Shown in pieces: positions 1 to 8,349 of a stretch of DNA of 64,000 nucleotides (within the stretch, counting starts at the first letter, position 1; each line of letters opens with the position of its first letter). The stretch comes from Flavitalea plasmicola. GTDB taxonomy: Bacteria; Bacteroidota; Bacteroidia; Chitinophagales; Chitinophagaceae. The stretch is from the NCBI RefSeq assembly GCF_030546645.1, contig NZ_JAUOTO010000002.1, positions 682,001 to 746,000 of the forward strand. The letters are read 5' to 3'. Under the pieces are notes generated by a model. That model had not been told where the DNA came from. It saw only the letters and a list, made by a program, of their open reading frames with translations, and did not search any database. A program made the position numbers and the translations under genes.

Positions 1-1386
1 GCTGAAACGGAAACGTTCCACCTGCAGGGCATCCAGTGTCCCTTTGACACGGGCATCGACATTCCAGGTATCGTTGGGGTGAAAGGCCGGCTGTGCGGCC
101 AGGGATGGAATGAAGAGCAGCACATCCTTCACCTGTATGCGGCTGCCGGGCAGGTCCAGGTCGACCAGGGTGTGTACCGGGTCTTTTACCATCGCGGCGG
201 GGGAAGAATAATGAAGTGTCAGGCTTCTTTGGATCAGCGTTCCGGGGGTACGGAGCAGGAGGTTCTGCAGGCTGGTGTGGTGGGCGGTATACAGGAAGGA
301 CGACTGCAGCTGCCGCAGGTCGAAGCCGGAACGCTCGGTGAGCTGACCTTTGGTGATGACGCCGCTGAGCGAATCCGCGCTGTAGAAGAGGTTGTTACCA
401 TGCAGAGAGAGATCATGGATATCCAGGTGGGCGTAATCCATTCCCTTCGGCTGGCGACGCTGCGTATTATCGTCATAGCGGGCATCCGTGCTGTCCAGCT
501 CCAGGGCTTTTATCCTGAACACCTGTTTGTCGACGTCGACCGACTGCACTTCTGCCGCCAGCCGTCCCAGCCGGAGGCTGGTGGTCATAGAGGTGACCTC
601 GTTGCTATAGTCGATCCTGCTGTCGGCAAAGCCGATCCTCCCTAATTGAAAGTCCATGGGGGCACCGGTGGCGACAGCGTTGGCAATGGCGGTGTCCGGG
701 ATCACCAGCGGCTTATACTGCCGGATACGAGCCTGCAGCCCTTTCATCTGGAACTGGGTCACATGGAAGGAAAGCTTTGCAGGATCGAAGGCGTCCAGGT
801 GGGTGACGCTGTGATCGATCCATATTTCTATGTCATTCCCTGTCAACGTATCCTTATACAGGAACCGGACCTTATTCAGCTGCAGCTCCCGTAGCGACAT
901 TTTCATAGAGGAAGTGCCTTTATCAGCGGGCTGCTTGCCCGCAGGGCTGGAAAAGGCATCCGCAATGAACTGGAAATTAAAGGTCGTGTCCGGCAGAAGA
1001 CGTTTTATCTTCATCGTAATGGCTTCCAGCTGCACCTTGCCAATGTCGATATTGTTGTGCAGGAGTCCCCACATATGGATGTTGACGTCGATCAGGCCGG
1101 CTGAGAGCAGCGTATCCTTCTGCCTGTCTTCCAGATAAATATTCTTCAGCACTATGTTTTCGGGGAACCTGATATAGAGGTTGCCGATATTAACCCGGGT
1201 TTGCAGCTTCCGGGAAAGGTATTTTTCGGCTTTGCCACGTATAATGTTCTGGATATAAGGGGTCTGTATCAAAAAGATCACGATGATCAGGATGATGATG
1301 ATGGAAGCCGTGATCTTTAGAAATATTCTCGCCAACCTGCGTATGACGGATCTGCGCGGTCTATTTTTAGGCTGGCTGCTCTGCAT
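1..1386 (-). CDS. TamB/AsmA-like outer-membrane assembly protein, 5' part only
   Basis: This reading frame stays open from an ATG at 1386 to the left edge of the window, so only the first 462 codons are present. The N-terminus is basic (QPKNRPRRSVIRR) and is followed by one hydrophobic segment at about residues 21-41. Then comes the pattern typical of Bacteroidota TamB-like proteins: KAEKYLSRKL, then VNIGNLYIRFPE, then repeating beta-rich stretches. TamB-family proteins are inner-membrane-anchored periplasmic proteins that help build or supply the outer membrane. No in-frame ATG lies just upstream of the chosen start. The gene is divergent from rpoN across a 265-base gap. The family call rests on the N-terminus alone; another AsmA-like protein is possible. 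Confidence 0.75.
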   Translation of the reverse strand, partial: MQSSQPKNRPRRSVIRRLARIFLKITASIIIILIIVIFLIQTPYIQNIIRGKAEKYLSRKLQTRVNIGNLYIRFPENIVLKNIYLEDRQKDTLLSAGLIDVNIHMWGLLHNNIDIGKVQLEAITMKIKRLLPDTTFNFQFIADAFSSPAGKQPADKGTSSMKMSLRELQLNKVRFLYKDTLTGNDIEIWIDHSVTHLDAFDPAKLSFHVTQFQMKGLQARIRQYKPLVIPDTAIANAVATGAPMDFQLGRIGFADSRIDYSNEVTSMTTSLRLGRLAAEVQSVDVDKQVFRIKALELDSTDARYDDNTQRRQPKGMDYAHLDIHDLSLHGNNLFYSADSLSGVITKGQLTERSGFDLRQLQSSFLYTAHHTSLQNLLLRTPGTLIQRSLTLHYSSPAAMVKDPVHTLVDLDLPGSRIQVKDVLLFIPSLAAQPAFHPNDTWNVDARVKGTLDALQVERFRFS

Positions 1387-1651
1387 AGTCTGTGATTCGA
1401 TGATATTTAAGTTATAGTATTAACCTTATTTGACAAAATACAGACCATTTTCTCCAACTGTTCAAATTTTCATTTACAAGCTACCGTAAAGGGAAAATAT
1501 TGTAACTCAAGGGATTTGTTACGTTTTTTCCCCAGGGGCGTACCTATTTTTCTACACGGGGCGTCTTTCATCCCACCCCCGGGCATGCTTTAAAGCAGCG
1601 GAATTTCTGGCTTCCGATTTGTCGTACTCCTACTACAAAATTCCGTGGATT

Positions 1652-3076
1652 ATGCTCAAGCAACTTCAAACGCAGAAGCAACAGCACACGATCCTGCCCC
1701 AGCAGATTGAATTACTCAACCTTTTCCATTTGAACACTTTGGAGCTGGAACAACGAATACAGGACGAATTGACCGAGAACCCGGTTCTCGAAGAGACGGC
1801 ATCCGGCGACGAGAGCCTTTCGGACAAGTTCTCCAAAGATACGGTGCAGGATTTTCAGAATTGGGAAGAATATGGCTACGACGATATTCCTGATTATAAG
1901 ACTGAATATAAGAATTATCTTTCTACGGAGAAGATCCCCGAAAAGCCCATGGCCGAGCAAACGGATTTCCGGGAAGAGCTGAAGCGCCAGTGCCGTTATC
2001 TCAGCGTACCGGAGGAAAAGTATTATCTATTCGACTTTCTCATCGACTCTTTGAACGAGAGCGGTTTCCTGGAACAGGACCTGGAAGAGCTGGCCTCTGA
2101 GATATCTTTTTCCAGGAAGACATGGATCGAGCCTTCGGAGCTGGAAGAAACACTTACCCATATACGTGAACTGGACCCATTCGGGGCCGGCTGCAGGAAC
2201 GTACAGGAATATATGCTGCTGCAGCTGAAAAAAATGAATATCAAGCAGCCGGATGTGCGGATGGCTATTTGCCTGCTGGAAGAACATTTCCAGGACCTGC
2301 GGGGCGCCAACCTGGACAAGCTGAAAAAACAGCTGGGCCTGGAGGACGACGAGATCCGGATCGTACTCAGCCTGCTGGCCCATCTGAAAACGCGTCCTTT
2401 CACGCAGCCGGTGGCAGCGATACAGGTGAATCCTTCCATCCTGCCGGATTTTGTCATTCTCGATGAAGGCGAAAAACTGGAAGTGGCGTTGTATCGTCAG
2501 CGATCTTCCAATCTACATATCAGCCAGTCCTGGGTAGAGATGGTGCAAAACGCCGCACATAATGACAAGGTGGAAAAATCCGCCCGTCAATATCTTCGCA
2601 GCAAGCTGTCATCCGCACAATGGTTCATCAACGCCATCCAGCAGCGTGAATCGAATATGCTGAAGATCATGAACGCCATACTCGACATGCAATATGAATA
2701 TTTCAAATACGGGGATATCCTGCTGTTGAAGCCCATGAAGCTAAAGGACATTGCAGACAAAGTAAAAGTAGATATCTCTACCGTCAGCCGCCTGACCTGT
2801 AACAAATATGCCGAGACGCCCTTCGGGACCATACTGCTGAAAGACCTTTTCACAGAAGGCATCGTCAATAAGGAAGGCAATAGCATCAGCAACAAGGTGA
2901 TCCAGAGCATCATCAGCGAGCTGATAGAAACAGAGAACAAAAAAGAGCCTTATACGGACAGGCAGCTGGTGTCCATCCTGGCTAACAGGGGATATTCCAT
3001 CGCCCGACGGACCGTGGCCAAATACAGGGAGTTGTTGAATATACCGGTGGCGCAGATACGGGGGTTGTGGGAATAA
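1652..3076 (+). CDS. rpoN: RNA polymerase sigma-54 factor RpoN
   Basis: This encodes a 474-residue sigma-54 factor, which directs core RNA polymerase to -24/-12 promoters and needs enhancer-binding ATPases to open them. Region I is glutamine- and leucine-rich (LKQLQTQKQQ, ILPQQIELL, LELEQRIQDELTENP). An acidic region II follows, then the core-binding domain. The RpoN box is intact near the C-terminus (ARRTVAKYRE, about residues 451-460). I use the ATG at 1652 because it matches the usual family start (MLKQ...); a TTG eleven codons earlier is less likely. A hairpin with a T-run follows the stop. Several stress genes in this window have sigma-54-like sequences upstream, so this factor may act locally, but that is inference. 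Confidence 0.95.
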   Translation: MLKQLQTQKQQHTILPQQIELLNLFHLNTLELEQRIQDELTENPVLEETASGDESLSDKFSKDTVQDFQNWEEYGYDDIPDYKTEYKNYLSTEKIPEKPMAEQTDFREELKRQCRYLSVPEEKYYLFDFLIDSLNESGFLEQDLEELASEISFSRKTWIEPSELEETLTHIRELDPFGAGCRNVQEYMLLQLKKMNIKQPDVRMAICLLEEHFQDLRGANLDKLKKQLGLEDDEIRIVLSLLAHLKTRPFTQPVAAIQVNPSILPDFVILDEGEKLEVALYRQRSSNLHISQSWVEMVQNAAHNDKVEKSARQYLRSKLSSAQWFINAIQQRESNMLKIMNAILDMQYEYFKYGDILLLKPMKLKDIADKVKVDISTVSRLTCNKYAETPFGTILLKDLFTEGIVNKEGNSISNKVIQSIISELIETENKKEPYTDRQLVSILANRGYSIARRTVAKYRELLNIPVAQIRGLWE

Positions 3077-3084
3077 ATAAAAAA

Positions 3085-3110
3085 ATCCGTCTCTTGCGAG
3101 ACGGATTTTT
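3085..3110. terminator. Bidirectional intrinsic terminator
   Basis: A 9-bp stem (ATCCGTCTC/GAGACGGAT) with a TTGC loop is flanked by an A-run and a T-run. It lies between the convergent rpoN gene and the beta-barrel gene, so it can end transcription from both sides. Confidence 0.85.
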
Positions 3111-3121
3111 TTTTTGCTCAT

Positions 3122-3793
3122 TTAGAATGCAAATCCCGCATAGAACGAGAAACCCGCATTCTTAGCGTTGCCGAGGAGCGTACCCGACGCTTCACCGGAT
3201 TTGCCGATGTGGCTCAGGCCATAGTTGTACCGGGCTCCGAGCGTAACATGCTGGATGTCGAATCCCAGGCCACCTGCCAGACCGAAGTCCCACTTGTTGA
3301 AGTCACTCGTTTTGAGATCCGTCGCGCCCTGGACGTCGCCATTGTTGTTGACGTTCTTCACATTCGCATTGACCAGGTAACCGGCATAAGGTCCCAGGTG
3401 CAGGTTGAAGTTCGACGCCAGGTTTACGACGGCCAGCACAGGCACTTCCACATAGCCCAGGTTAAACCTGTATTCTCCGCTGCCCTGCAAAATGTTGTCG
3501 TAATTTGACTTGTTTCCCTTCAGGCTGTACAATATTTCAGGCTGAATGGAAAAACCCCTGGTGACGGGCAACTTTGCGAATACACCCGCGTTGAATCCGG
3601 CTTTCATATGATCGGTGTTGGCCTGGGAGCTGTAGAGATTGGTCAGGTTGAGCCCGCCCTTGATCCCGAACTTCGCCGTTGGACCGCTATCCGTAGCGGT
3701 TTGCTGTTCCTGCGCGCACACCGTCATCCCGGCGATTAATAAAGCCGCTGTAAATAAAACACTTAGCTTTCGCATCGATTGATTCTTTTTCAT
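3122..3793 (-). CDS. Outer-membrane beta-barrel protein (porin family)
   Basis: A 223-residue secreted protein with a Sec signal peptide at about residues 1-27, cleaved near TVCAQE. Translation could also begin at the second methionine (MRKLSVLF). After the signal come alternating hydrophobic and polar strands: GIKGGLNLTNL, GFSIQPEILYSLKG, YVEVPVLAVVNL, LHLGPYAGYLVNA and a final GFSFYAGFAF ending in phenylalanine, as barrel proteins do. This is the pattern of the small OMP_b-brl_2 family common in Bacteroidota, whose specific roles are mostly unknown. It stands alone, convergent with rpoN and divergent from the Ku gene. I am confident of the barrel fold and make no functional claim. Confidence 0.85.
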   Translation of the reverse strand: MKKNQSMRKLSVLFTAALLIAGMTVCAQEQQTATDSGPTAKFGIKGGLNLTNLYSSQANTDHMKAGFNAGVFAKLPVTRGFSIQPEILYSLKGNKSNYDNILQGSGEYRFNLGYVEVPVLAVVNLASNFNLHLGPYAGYLVNANVKNVNNNGDVQGATDLKTSDFNKWDFGLAGGLGFDIQHVTLGARYNYGLSHIGKSGEASGTLLGNAKNAGFSFYAGFAF

Positions 3794-3888
3794 AACAGAT
3801 CATTTAGTTAATACGTCGGTTTATTTTCATAACTTCTTCAATTGTCGTGCCGCGCCGGGTATGCATGCAGGTGCCACAAGCGTGGTTT

Positions 3889-3904
3889 TGGCATAAAACT
3901 TCGT
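3889..3904 (+). promoter_or_regulatory. Sigma-54-like sequence upstream of the Ku gene
   Basis: TGGCATAAAACTTCGT keeps the TGGCA -24 core. The -12 element is weak (TTCG instead of TTGC). It would place a start site about 14 bases before the Ku ATG. Low confidence. Confidence 0.25.
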
Positions 3905-3927
3905 ATATTTTAATAAAACACTCAGCT

Positions 3928-4710
3928 ATGAGAGCAATATGGACAGGGGCTATCGGCTTCGGCCTCGTAAACATCCCCATCAAGCTATACAGCGCCACGG
4001 AAGAGAGCTCGCTCGACCTGGACATGCTGGACAAGAAGGACCATGCCAATATAAAATTCAAACGCGTGAACGAGCATACGGGCAAGGAGGTGGCCTGGGA
4101 GAACATTGTCAAAGGATATAAGCTGGATGATCGTTATGTGGTGCTGACGGATGAGGATTTCCAGAAAGCCAGCCCGGAGAAAACAAAGATCATCGAGATA
4201 AAGGAGTTTGTCGAAGAGGTGGAAGTGGATGGTCTTTACTACGAGACGCCTTACTACCTGGAGCCGGAGAAATCCGGCGGCAAGGCGTATATCTTATTAC
4301 GGGATGCCTTGTCGAAAACGGGCAAGGTGGCGTTTGGCAGTTTTGTATTACGCAACAAGGAGAGCCTCTGCCTGCTGAAGCCGGTGGACAATGCGCTCGT
4401 GCTCTACAAGATCCGCTGGGCCCAGGAAGTGCGGTCGACGGAGGACCTGAACATCCCTGCCGGCAGCAGCAAGCCGGCTGAGCTGAAAATGGCTATCCAG
4501 CTGATCGATCAGTTGTCGGGTCCGTTTGACATCGACAAGTATAAAGACACCTATTCCGATGAATTGATGAAGCTGATCCATGCCAAGGCGAAGGGACGCA
4601 AGCCTCCGAAGCCCGTGATGAAGGTGGTGCATAGGGAAGGCAAGGATCTGTTGTCTCAGCTGAAAGCCAGTCTGCAGGGCGGCGGGGGTCGCAAGCGCAA
4701 GGCTTCCTAG
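3928..4710 (+). CDS. ku: Ku protein, non-homologous end joining
   Basis: A 260-residue bacterial Ku homologue. Ku forms a homodimeric ring that loads on double-strand DNA ends and recruits DNA ligase D. The start [17 protein letters not shown] is diagnostic and fixes the ATG at 3928. The beta-barrel core continues through [20 protein letters not shown] and [11 protein letters not shown]. The C-terminus is short and basic ([10 protein letters not shown]), as in tails that contact DNA or LigD. Two ligase D genes lie elsewhere in the window (13.1-15.1 kb and 41.0-43.6 kb) rather than beside it. It is convergent with the YihY-like gene, with 7 bases between stops. Confidence 0.96.
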   Translation: MRAIWTGAIGFGLVNIPIKLYSATEESSLDLDMLDKKDHANIKFKRVNEHTGKEVAWENIVKGYKLDDRYVVLTDEDFQKASPEKTKIIEIKEFVEEVEVDGLYYETPYYLEPEKSGGKAYILLRDALSKTGKVAFGSFVLRNKESLCLLKPVDNALVLYKIRWAQEVRSTEDLNIPAGSSKPAELKMAIQLIDQLSGPFDIDKYKDTYSDELMKLIHAKAKGRKPPKPVMKVVHREGKDLLSQLKASLQGGGGRKRKAS

Positions 4711-4717
4711 ATGTCCC

Positions 4718-5623
4718 TCATTCCAGCTCCTGTACCTCTCTTTTAAGGATAAAGACGGCTGTATCAGAGGGCCTGATGCGGCCACCGAAGAGCTGTGCAT
4801 AGACCTCTGTGAATTCAGCGCCGAAATACAGGATGATCGAGGAATAATATACCCAGGTAAGAATGACCACAATAGAGGCGGCGGCGCCATATGTGATGCC
4901 CAACCTGGAATTTCCCAGGTACAGACCGATGAGAAATTTACCCAAAATAAACAGCAACCCGGTGAAAACAGCCCCAATGAACGCGTCTTTCCAACGTATG
5001 ACGGCATCCGGCAGCACCTTGAAGATGATGGTGAACAGCAGGGTGACGGCTGCCAGGGTCAGTATCATATTGACGATGTAAAAAACTACCACCGTGCCGT
5101 GTGAAAAATAGTTCTTCAGATAGGTGCTCAGGAGGTCCATGAGGGAATTGATCAGCAGCGATACCATGGCGATAAAGCCCAGCCCTACGATCAGGCTGAA
5201 GGACAGAAGACGGTTGCCCAGGAGCTTTAGCCAGCCTTTTTTCGGCTTGGCCTGGATGGACCACATATAGTTGATGGATCCCTGGATCTCCGTGAATACG
5301 CTGGTCGCACCGATCAGCAGGATGATGCCGCCAATGATGGCGCCTGCCATCGTGTGACGGGAAGCCTGGATATTCTTGATGATCTCCTGGATCTGCAGCG
5401 CCGCACCACTGCCTACCAGTCCCTTTATCTGGTGATAGATCCTTCCTTCCACGGCATCATGGCCAAGAAAGATACCTGCCAGTGATATAACGACGATCAG
5501 TAGAGGCCCCATGGCAAAGATAGTGGAGTAAGATAAAGAAGCGGCAAGCTTAAAGCCATTGTCGCCATCGAACTCTATGGCTGCTTTTTTAAACACTTTC
5601 CAAAAGTCTGAAAGCTTCTTCAT
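4718..5623 (-). CDS. YihY/BrkB-family inner-membrane protein
   Basis: A 301-residue integral membrane protein with about six transmembrane segments. Family markers are an amphipathic start (FKKAAIEFDGDNGFKLAASLSYST), the AASLSYSTIFAMGPLL helix and the GAAASIVVILTWVYYSSIILYFGAE end region. YihY/BrkB proteins were once annotated as ribonuclease BN; their transport role is not settled. I use the ATG at 5623 (MKKLSDFWKVF); an upstream in-frame ATG would add 48 residues that do not look like this family. It is divergent from the lmo0937-type peptide gene and convergent with Ku. Confidence 0.9.
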   Translation of the reverse strand: MKKLSDFWKVFKKAAIEFDGDNGFKLAASLSYSTIFAMGPLLIVVISLAGIFLGHDAVEGRIYHQIKGLVGSGAALQIQEIIKNIQASRHTMAGAIIGGIILLIGATSVFTEIQGSINYMWSIQAKPKKGWLKLLGNRLLSFSLIVGLGFIAMVSLLINSLMDLLSTYLKNYFSHGTVVVFYIVNMILTLAAVTLLFTIIFKVLPDAVIRWKDAFIGAVFTGLLFILGKFLIGLYLGNSRLGITYGAAASIVVILTWVYYSSIILYFGAEFTEVYAQLFGGRIRPSDTAVFILKREVQELE

Positions 5624-5733
5624 GTATTTAATATAAATAAGATTATGCCAGGGTGCGGAGCTCCGGGGATTTAATTCCCCAAAACTGGACGAAGATAGGG
5701 CTAAACGACGCTTTATCCCGTTTTGTTCCATAT

Positions 5734-5749
5734 TGGCAAGCATTTTTCT
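5734..5749 (+). promoter_or_regulatory. Sigma-54-like sequence upstream of the small membrane peptide gene
   Basis: TGGCAAGCATTTTTCT has a good -24 core and correct 10-base spacing, with TTTC in place of TTGC at -12. It would give a 5' leader of about 38 bases. Confidence 0.3.
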
Positions 5750-5797
5750 TAGGGTAATAGAAGACAACGAAATTCCTTACTACTTAAAACTTTTTTT

Positions 5798-5944
5798 ATG
5801 AGCGGTCTACTTTATTTAATAGCAGTGATACTTATCATAGGTTGGATCCTGGGTGTGTTTGTATACAGCGTCGGAGGGCTGATCCACGTGCTGATCGTAC
5901 TGGCGCTGATCTCCCTGATACTGGGTATCATCCGGAGAGCCTGA
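5798..5944 (+). CDS. Small lmo0937-family membrane protein
   Basis: A 48-residue peptide, MSGLLYLIAVILIIGWILG followed by VFVYSVGG, a second hydrophobic helix and a basic end (IIRRA). Two transmembrane helices separated by a glycine turn match the lmo0937-type small membrane protein family often seen beside stress genes in Bacteroidota. Function is unknown. A T-rich leader precedes the ATG and a hairpin lies 50 bases after the stop. Confidence 0.8.
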   Translation: MSGLLYLIAVILIIGWILGVFVYSVGGLIHVLIVLALISLILGIIRRA

Positions 5945-5993
5945 CCGGTCCTGAAATGTCTTTGGGGGTAAAGGGTTGATCTATGGACCCTTA

Positions 5994-6020
5994 AAGCCGG
6001 TCGTCGCGACCGGCTTACTT
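5994..6020 (+). terminator. Hairpin after the lmo0937-type gene
   Basis: A perfect 10-bp stem (AAGCCGGTCG/CGACCGGCTT) with a 3-base loop is followed by ACTTTT. The T-run is short, so termination may be partial. It sits 30 bases before the next gene. Confidence 0.55.
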
Positions 6021-6045
6021 TTAATCTTATTGTCACGCGACGTTT

Positions 6046-7203
6046 ATGAATGAAATTAAGTTCGCCAATCCTTTGCGCATTGCGGCTATCCTGATCATAC
6101 TGGTGATCTGCTTTGTTATATTGGCATGGGCTGAAGTGCTGATCATCCCGCTCCTGTTCGCAATTATATTCTCCAGCATGCTGTTCCCTATTTGTCTGCG
6201 GCTGGAAAAATGGGGATGGCATAAGGGATTGGCGTCGTTCTGCGCCGTGCTGGCCGCCGGCGTTCTGCTGGCGTTGTTCCTTGCCGTGGTGGTCATACAG
6301 CTGCTGCACCTGATAGGACAGGCGCCGGAGCTCATTCAAAAAATGGGTGGACTCATTGACAAGGGGGAGACTTATATATCGCAGCATTGGCGGATAGCGA
6401 AATCCATACAGGCGGACCACGTCCATCAGTTGCTGGGCAAAGTGATGGAAAATAGCAGCACTTATTTTTCGTCGGGCATGACCTTTACCGCCAATCTCAT
6501 TTCTCAATTCGTGCTGGTATTGCTCTTCAGCTTTTTCTTATTGTACCTGCGGGTATTCTTCCTGGAATTCTTCTATAAGGTCTTTGCTTCCTCCGACAAG
6601 CTGCTGATAGACGACACGATGCAAAAGATTTACGAAGTCATTCAAAATTACCTGGTAGGCCTGTTGAAGGTCATCGGCATCATCGGCGCGCTGAACTCCG
6701 TCGGACTCTGGTGCCTGGGCATCGAGTCACCTTTGTTCTTCGGTTTCCTCGGGGGTATATTGGTGATCATACCTTATATCGGCATACTCATCGGCAGTGC
6801 GCTGCCCATCCTCGTGGCGTTGATCACAAAGGACTCTTACTGGTATGCGGTGGGTGTGATGGCCGTATTTCTCTTTGTGCATATCCTGGAGGGTAATCTC
6901 ATTACACCGTATGTGGTCGGCTCCAAGGTGAGCATCAATCCGCTGGTGGCCATTTTTGCCCTTTTGCTGTTTGGAAAGCTCTGGGGGCTGTCCGGATTGA
7001 TCCTTGCTTTACCTGTGACGGCCATCTGTAAGATCATCTTCGATCTGCTGCCGGGGTTCAAGGCGGTGGGATTCCTGTTGGGCAAGCCGCAAAAATATCA
7101 TTTCAAGCCTTATTCGCGGCTGCATGCGAAGCTGCGCAGCCGCGTGACGGTGACAGAGCAGGAGACGACCGTGACCACCACCACCACCGTCACGACCCCA
7201 TGA
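6046..7203 (+). CDS. AI-2E family transporter
   Basis: A 385-residue membrane protein of the AI-2E/PerM (UPF0118) family, with about eight transmembrane segments. Paired hydrophobic helices open the protein (residues 10-60), a soluble loop follows, then the conserved segment GFLGGILVIIPYIGILIG and the C-terminal LFGKLWGLSGLILALPVTA. Family members export small molecules or ions; autoinducer-2 export is shown for only some, so the substrate here is open. The C-terminus is an unusual threonine/valine tail (TTVTTTTTVTTP) that lies partly in the 14-base overlap with the convergent topoisomerase gene. Confidence 0.9.
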   Translation: MNEIKFANPLRIAAILIILVICFVILAWAEVLIIPLLFAIIFSSMLFPICLRLEKWGWHKGLASFCAVLAAGVLLALFLAVVVIQLLHLIGQAPELIQKMGGLIDKGETYISQHWRIAKSIQADHVHQLLGKVMENSSTYFSSGMTFTANLISQFVLVLLFSFFLLYLRVFFLEFFYKVFASSDKLLIDDTMQKIYEVIQNYLVGLLKVIGIIGALNSVGLWCLGIESPLFFGFLGGILVIIPYIGILIGSALPILVALITKDSYWYAVGVMAVFLFVHILEGNLITPYVVGSKVSINPLVAIFALLLFGKLWGLSGLILALPVTAICKIIFDLLPGFKAVGFLLGKPQKYHFKPYSRLHAKLRSRVTVTEQETTVTTTTTVTTP

Positions 7204-8305
7204 CGGGCGAAGCGCTGATATATTCCTTCAATATTTTCATCAGGATCTTTTCCTCAGCGGCGAGGCCTGCATCGGCGCCGGGAACAGGGGCATTCTCCAT
7301 TTTATCCAGTTCGTGGAGATATTTCACCAGCTTATTCTCCTCGTACAAACGGATGAGCCCGGGATGGACATAGTATTTGCGGCAAACCGTGCGTGTATTG
7401 CCCAGCTTTCCGCTGACGCTGTCCAGCACGGCGTTGATATTCTTTTTCAAGTCGGCGGCTGTCAGCGCTTCCCCGATGGAGCGAAAGGCCTGCAGGGCTT
7501 CGAGCGAACCGGCCCAGGTGCGGAAGTCCTTGGCGGTGAAATCCTGTTGGGCGGCATCCCTGATATAACCATTGACCATTCCCGAATCAATGGGATGGCG
7601 GTTCCCGTCCGGGTCATAGTACTGGAATAATTCCTTTCCGGGGATGTCGTGGCATTGGCTGACGATGCGGGCAAGGCGTTTGTTGCGCAGGCTGACGTCG
7701 TGGTGGATACCTTTTTTACCCGTAAAAGAGAAGACCAGCTTATCCCCTGAGATGGCTACATGTTTGTTCTTCAATGTAGTCAACCCATAGGAACCGTTGG
7801 TCTTCTCGTATTCGTTATTACCTATGCGTATAAATGTCCGCTCCATCAGGCTGACCACGGTGGCCAGCACTTTTTCCTGGGTGAGCTCCCTGGACTGCAG
7901 GTCCACTTCCAGCCGTGTCCGCAGCAGGGGCAAGGCCTTGCCAAATTCATACAGGCGGTGAAATTTCGTCTCATTGCGCAAAGAATTCCACAATGCATGG
8001 TACCTGTATTGCTTGCGGCCGCGGAGGTCAAGGCCCGTGGCCTGGATATGTCCTTTTTCGCTGGCGCAGATCCACACCTGAGTCCAGGCCGGCGGGATCA
8101 CCAGCTTGCGGATACGTTCGATCTGATGCTTGTCCTTCACCGGCTTGTCCCCGAAGAGATAGGTGAAGCCTTTCCCTTTCTTAAGGCGCACGATGCCCGG
8201 CTGGAGATCCGTCACATATACCAGGTGAGCTGCCGCGGCTGCTTTTTCATGATCCCTGTCCACCGACAGGAACTCTTTATGGGTAAGGGCAAGTAAGGTT
8301 TCCAT
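7190..8305 (-). CDS. DNA topoisomerase IB (poxvirus-like type)
   Basis: A 371-residue type IB topoisomerase, which relaxes supercoils by nicking one strand through a 3'-phosphotyrosyl intermediate. The N-terminal domain contains GIVRLKKGKGFTYLF and IPPAWTQVWIC. The catalytic domain shows the arginine region FIRIGNNEYEKTNGSYGLTTL, the lysine region SFTGKKGI, the second-arginine motif KDFRTWAGS and the active tyrosine in CRKYYVHP (Tyr 311 or 312). All core motifs are present, so the enzyme should be active. It is convergent with the AI-2E gene and lies 44 bases upstream of the susD stop on the same strand, though it looks like a separate unit. Confidence 0.95.
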   Translation of the reverse strand: METLLALTHKEFLSVDRDHEKAAAAAHLVYVTDLQPGIVRLKKGKGFTYLFGDKPVKDKHQIERIRKLVIPPAWTQVWICASEKGHIQATGLDLRGRKQYRYHALWNSLRNETKFHRLYEFGKALPLLRTRLEVDLQSRELTQEKVLATVVSLMERTFIRIGNNEYEKTNGSYGLTTLKNKHVAISGDKLVFSFTGKKGIHHDVSLRNKRLARIVSQCHDIPGKELFQYYDPDGNRHPIDSGMVNGYIRDAAQQDFTAKDFRTWAGSLEALQAFRSIGEALTAADLKKNINAVLDSVSGKLGNTRTVCRKYYVHPGLIRLYEENKLVKYLHELDKMENAPVPGADAGLAAEEKILMKILKEYISASPVMGS

Positions 8306-8316
8306 ACTTTGCCTAA

Positions 8317-8332
8317 GGCCATAATCGTGCCT
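8317..8332 (-). promoter_or_regulatory. Sigma-54-like sequence upstream of topoisomerase IB
   Basis: AGGCACGATTATGGCC has exact GG-N10-GC spacing. A start site about 12 bases after the -12 element would fall almost on the ATG, implying a near-leaderless transcript, which weakens the call. Confidence 0.3.
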
Positions 8333-8349
8333 TGCCTGCGGCGCTGCAA

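Noticed and set aside
1619-1651. A TTG start extending RpoN by eleven residues
   Set aside because: The extension does not resemble the family and the ATG at 1652 gives the standard N-terminus.
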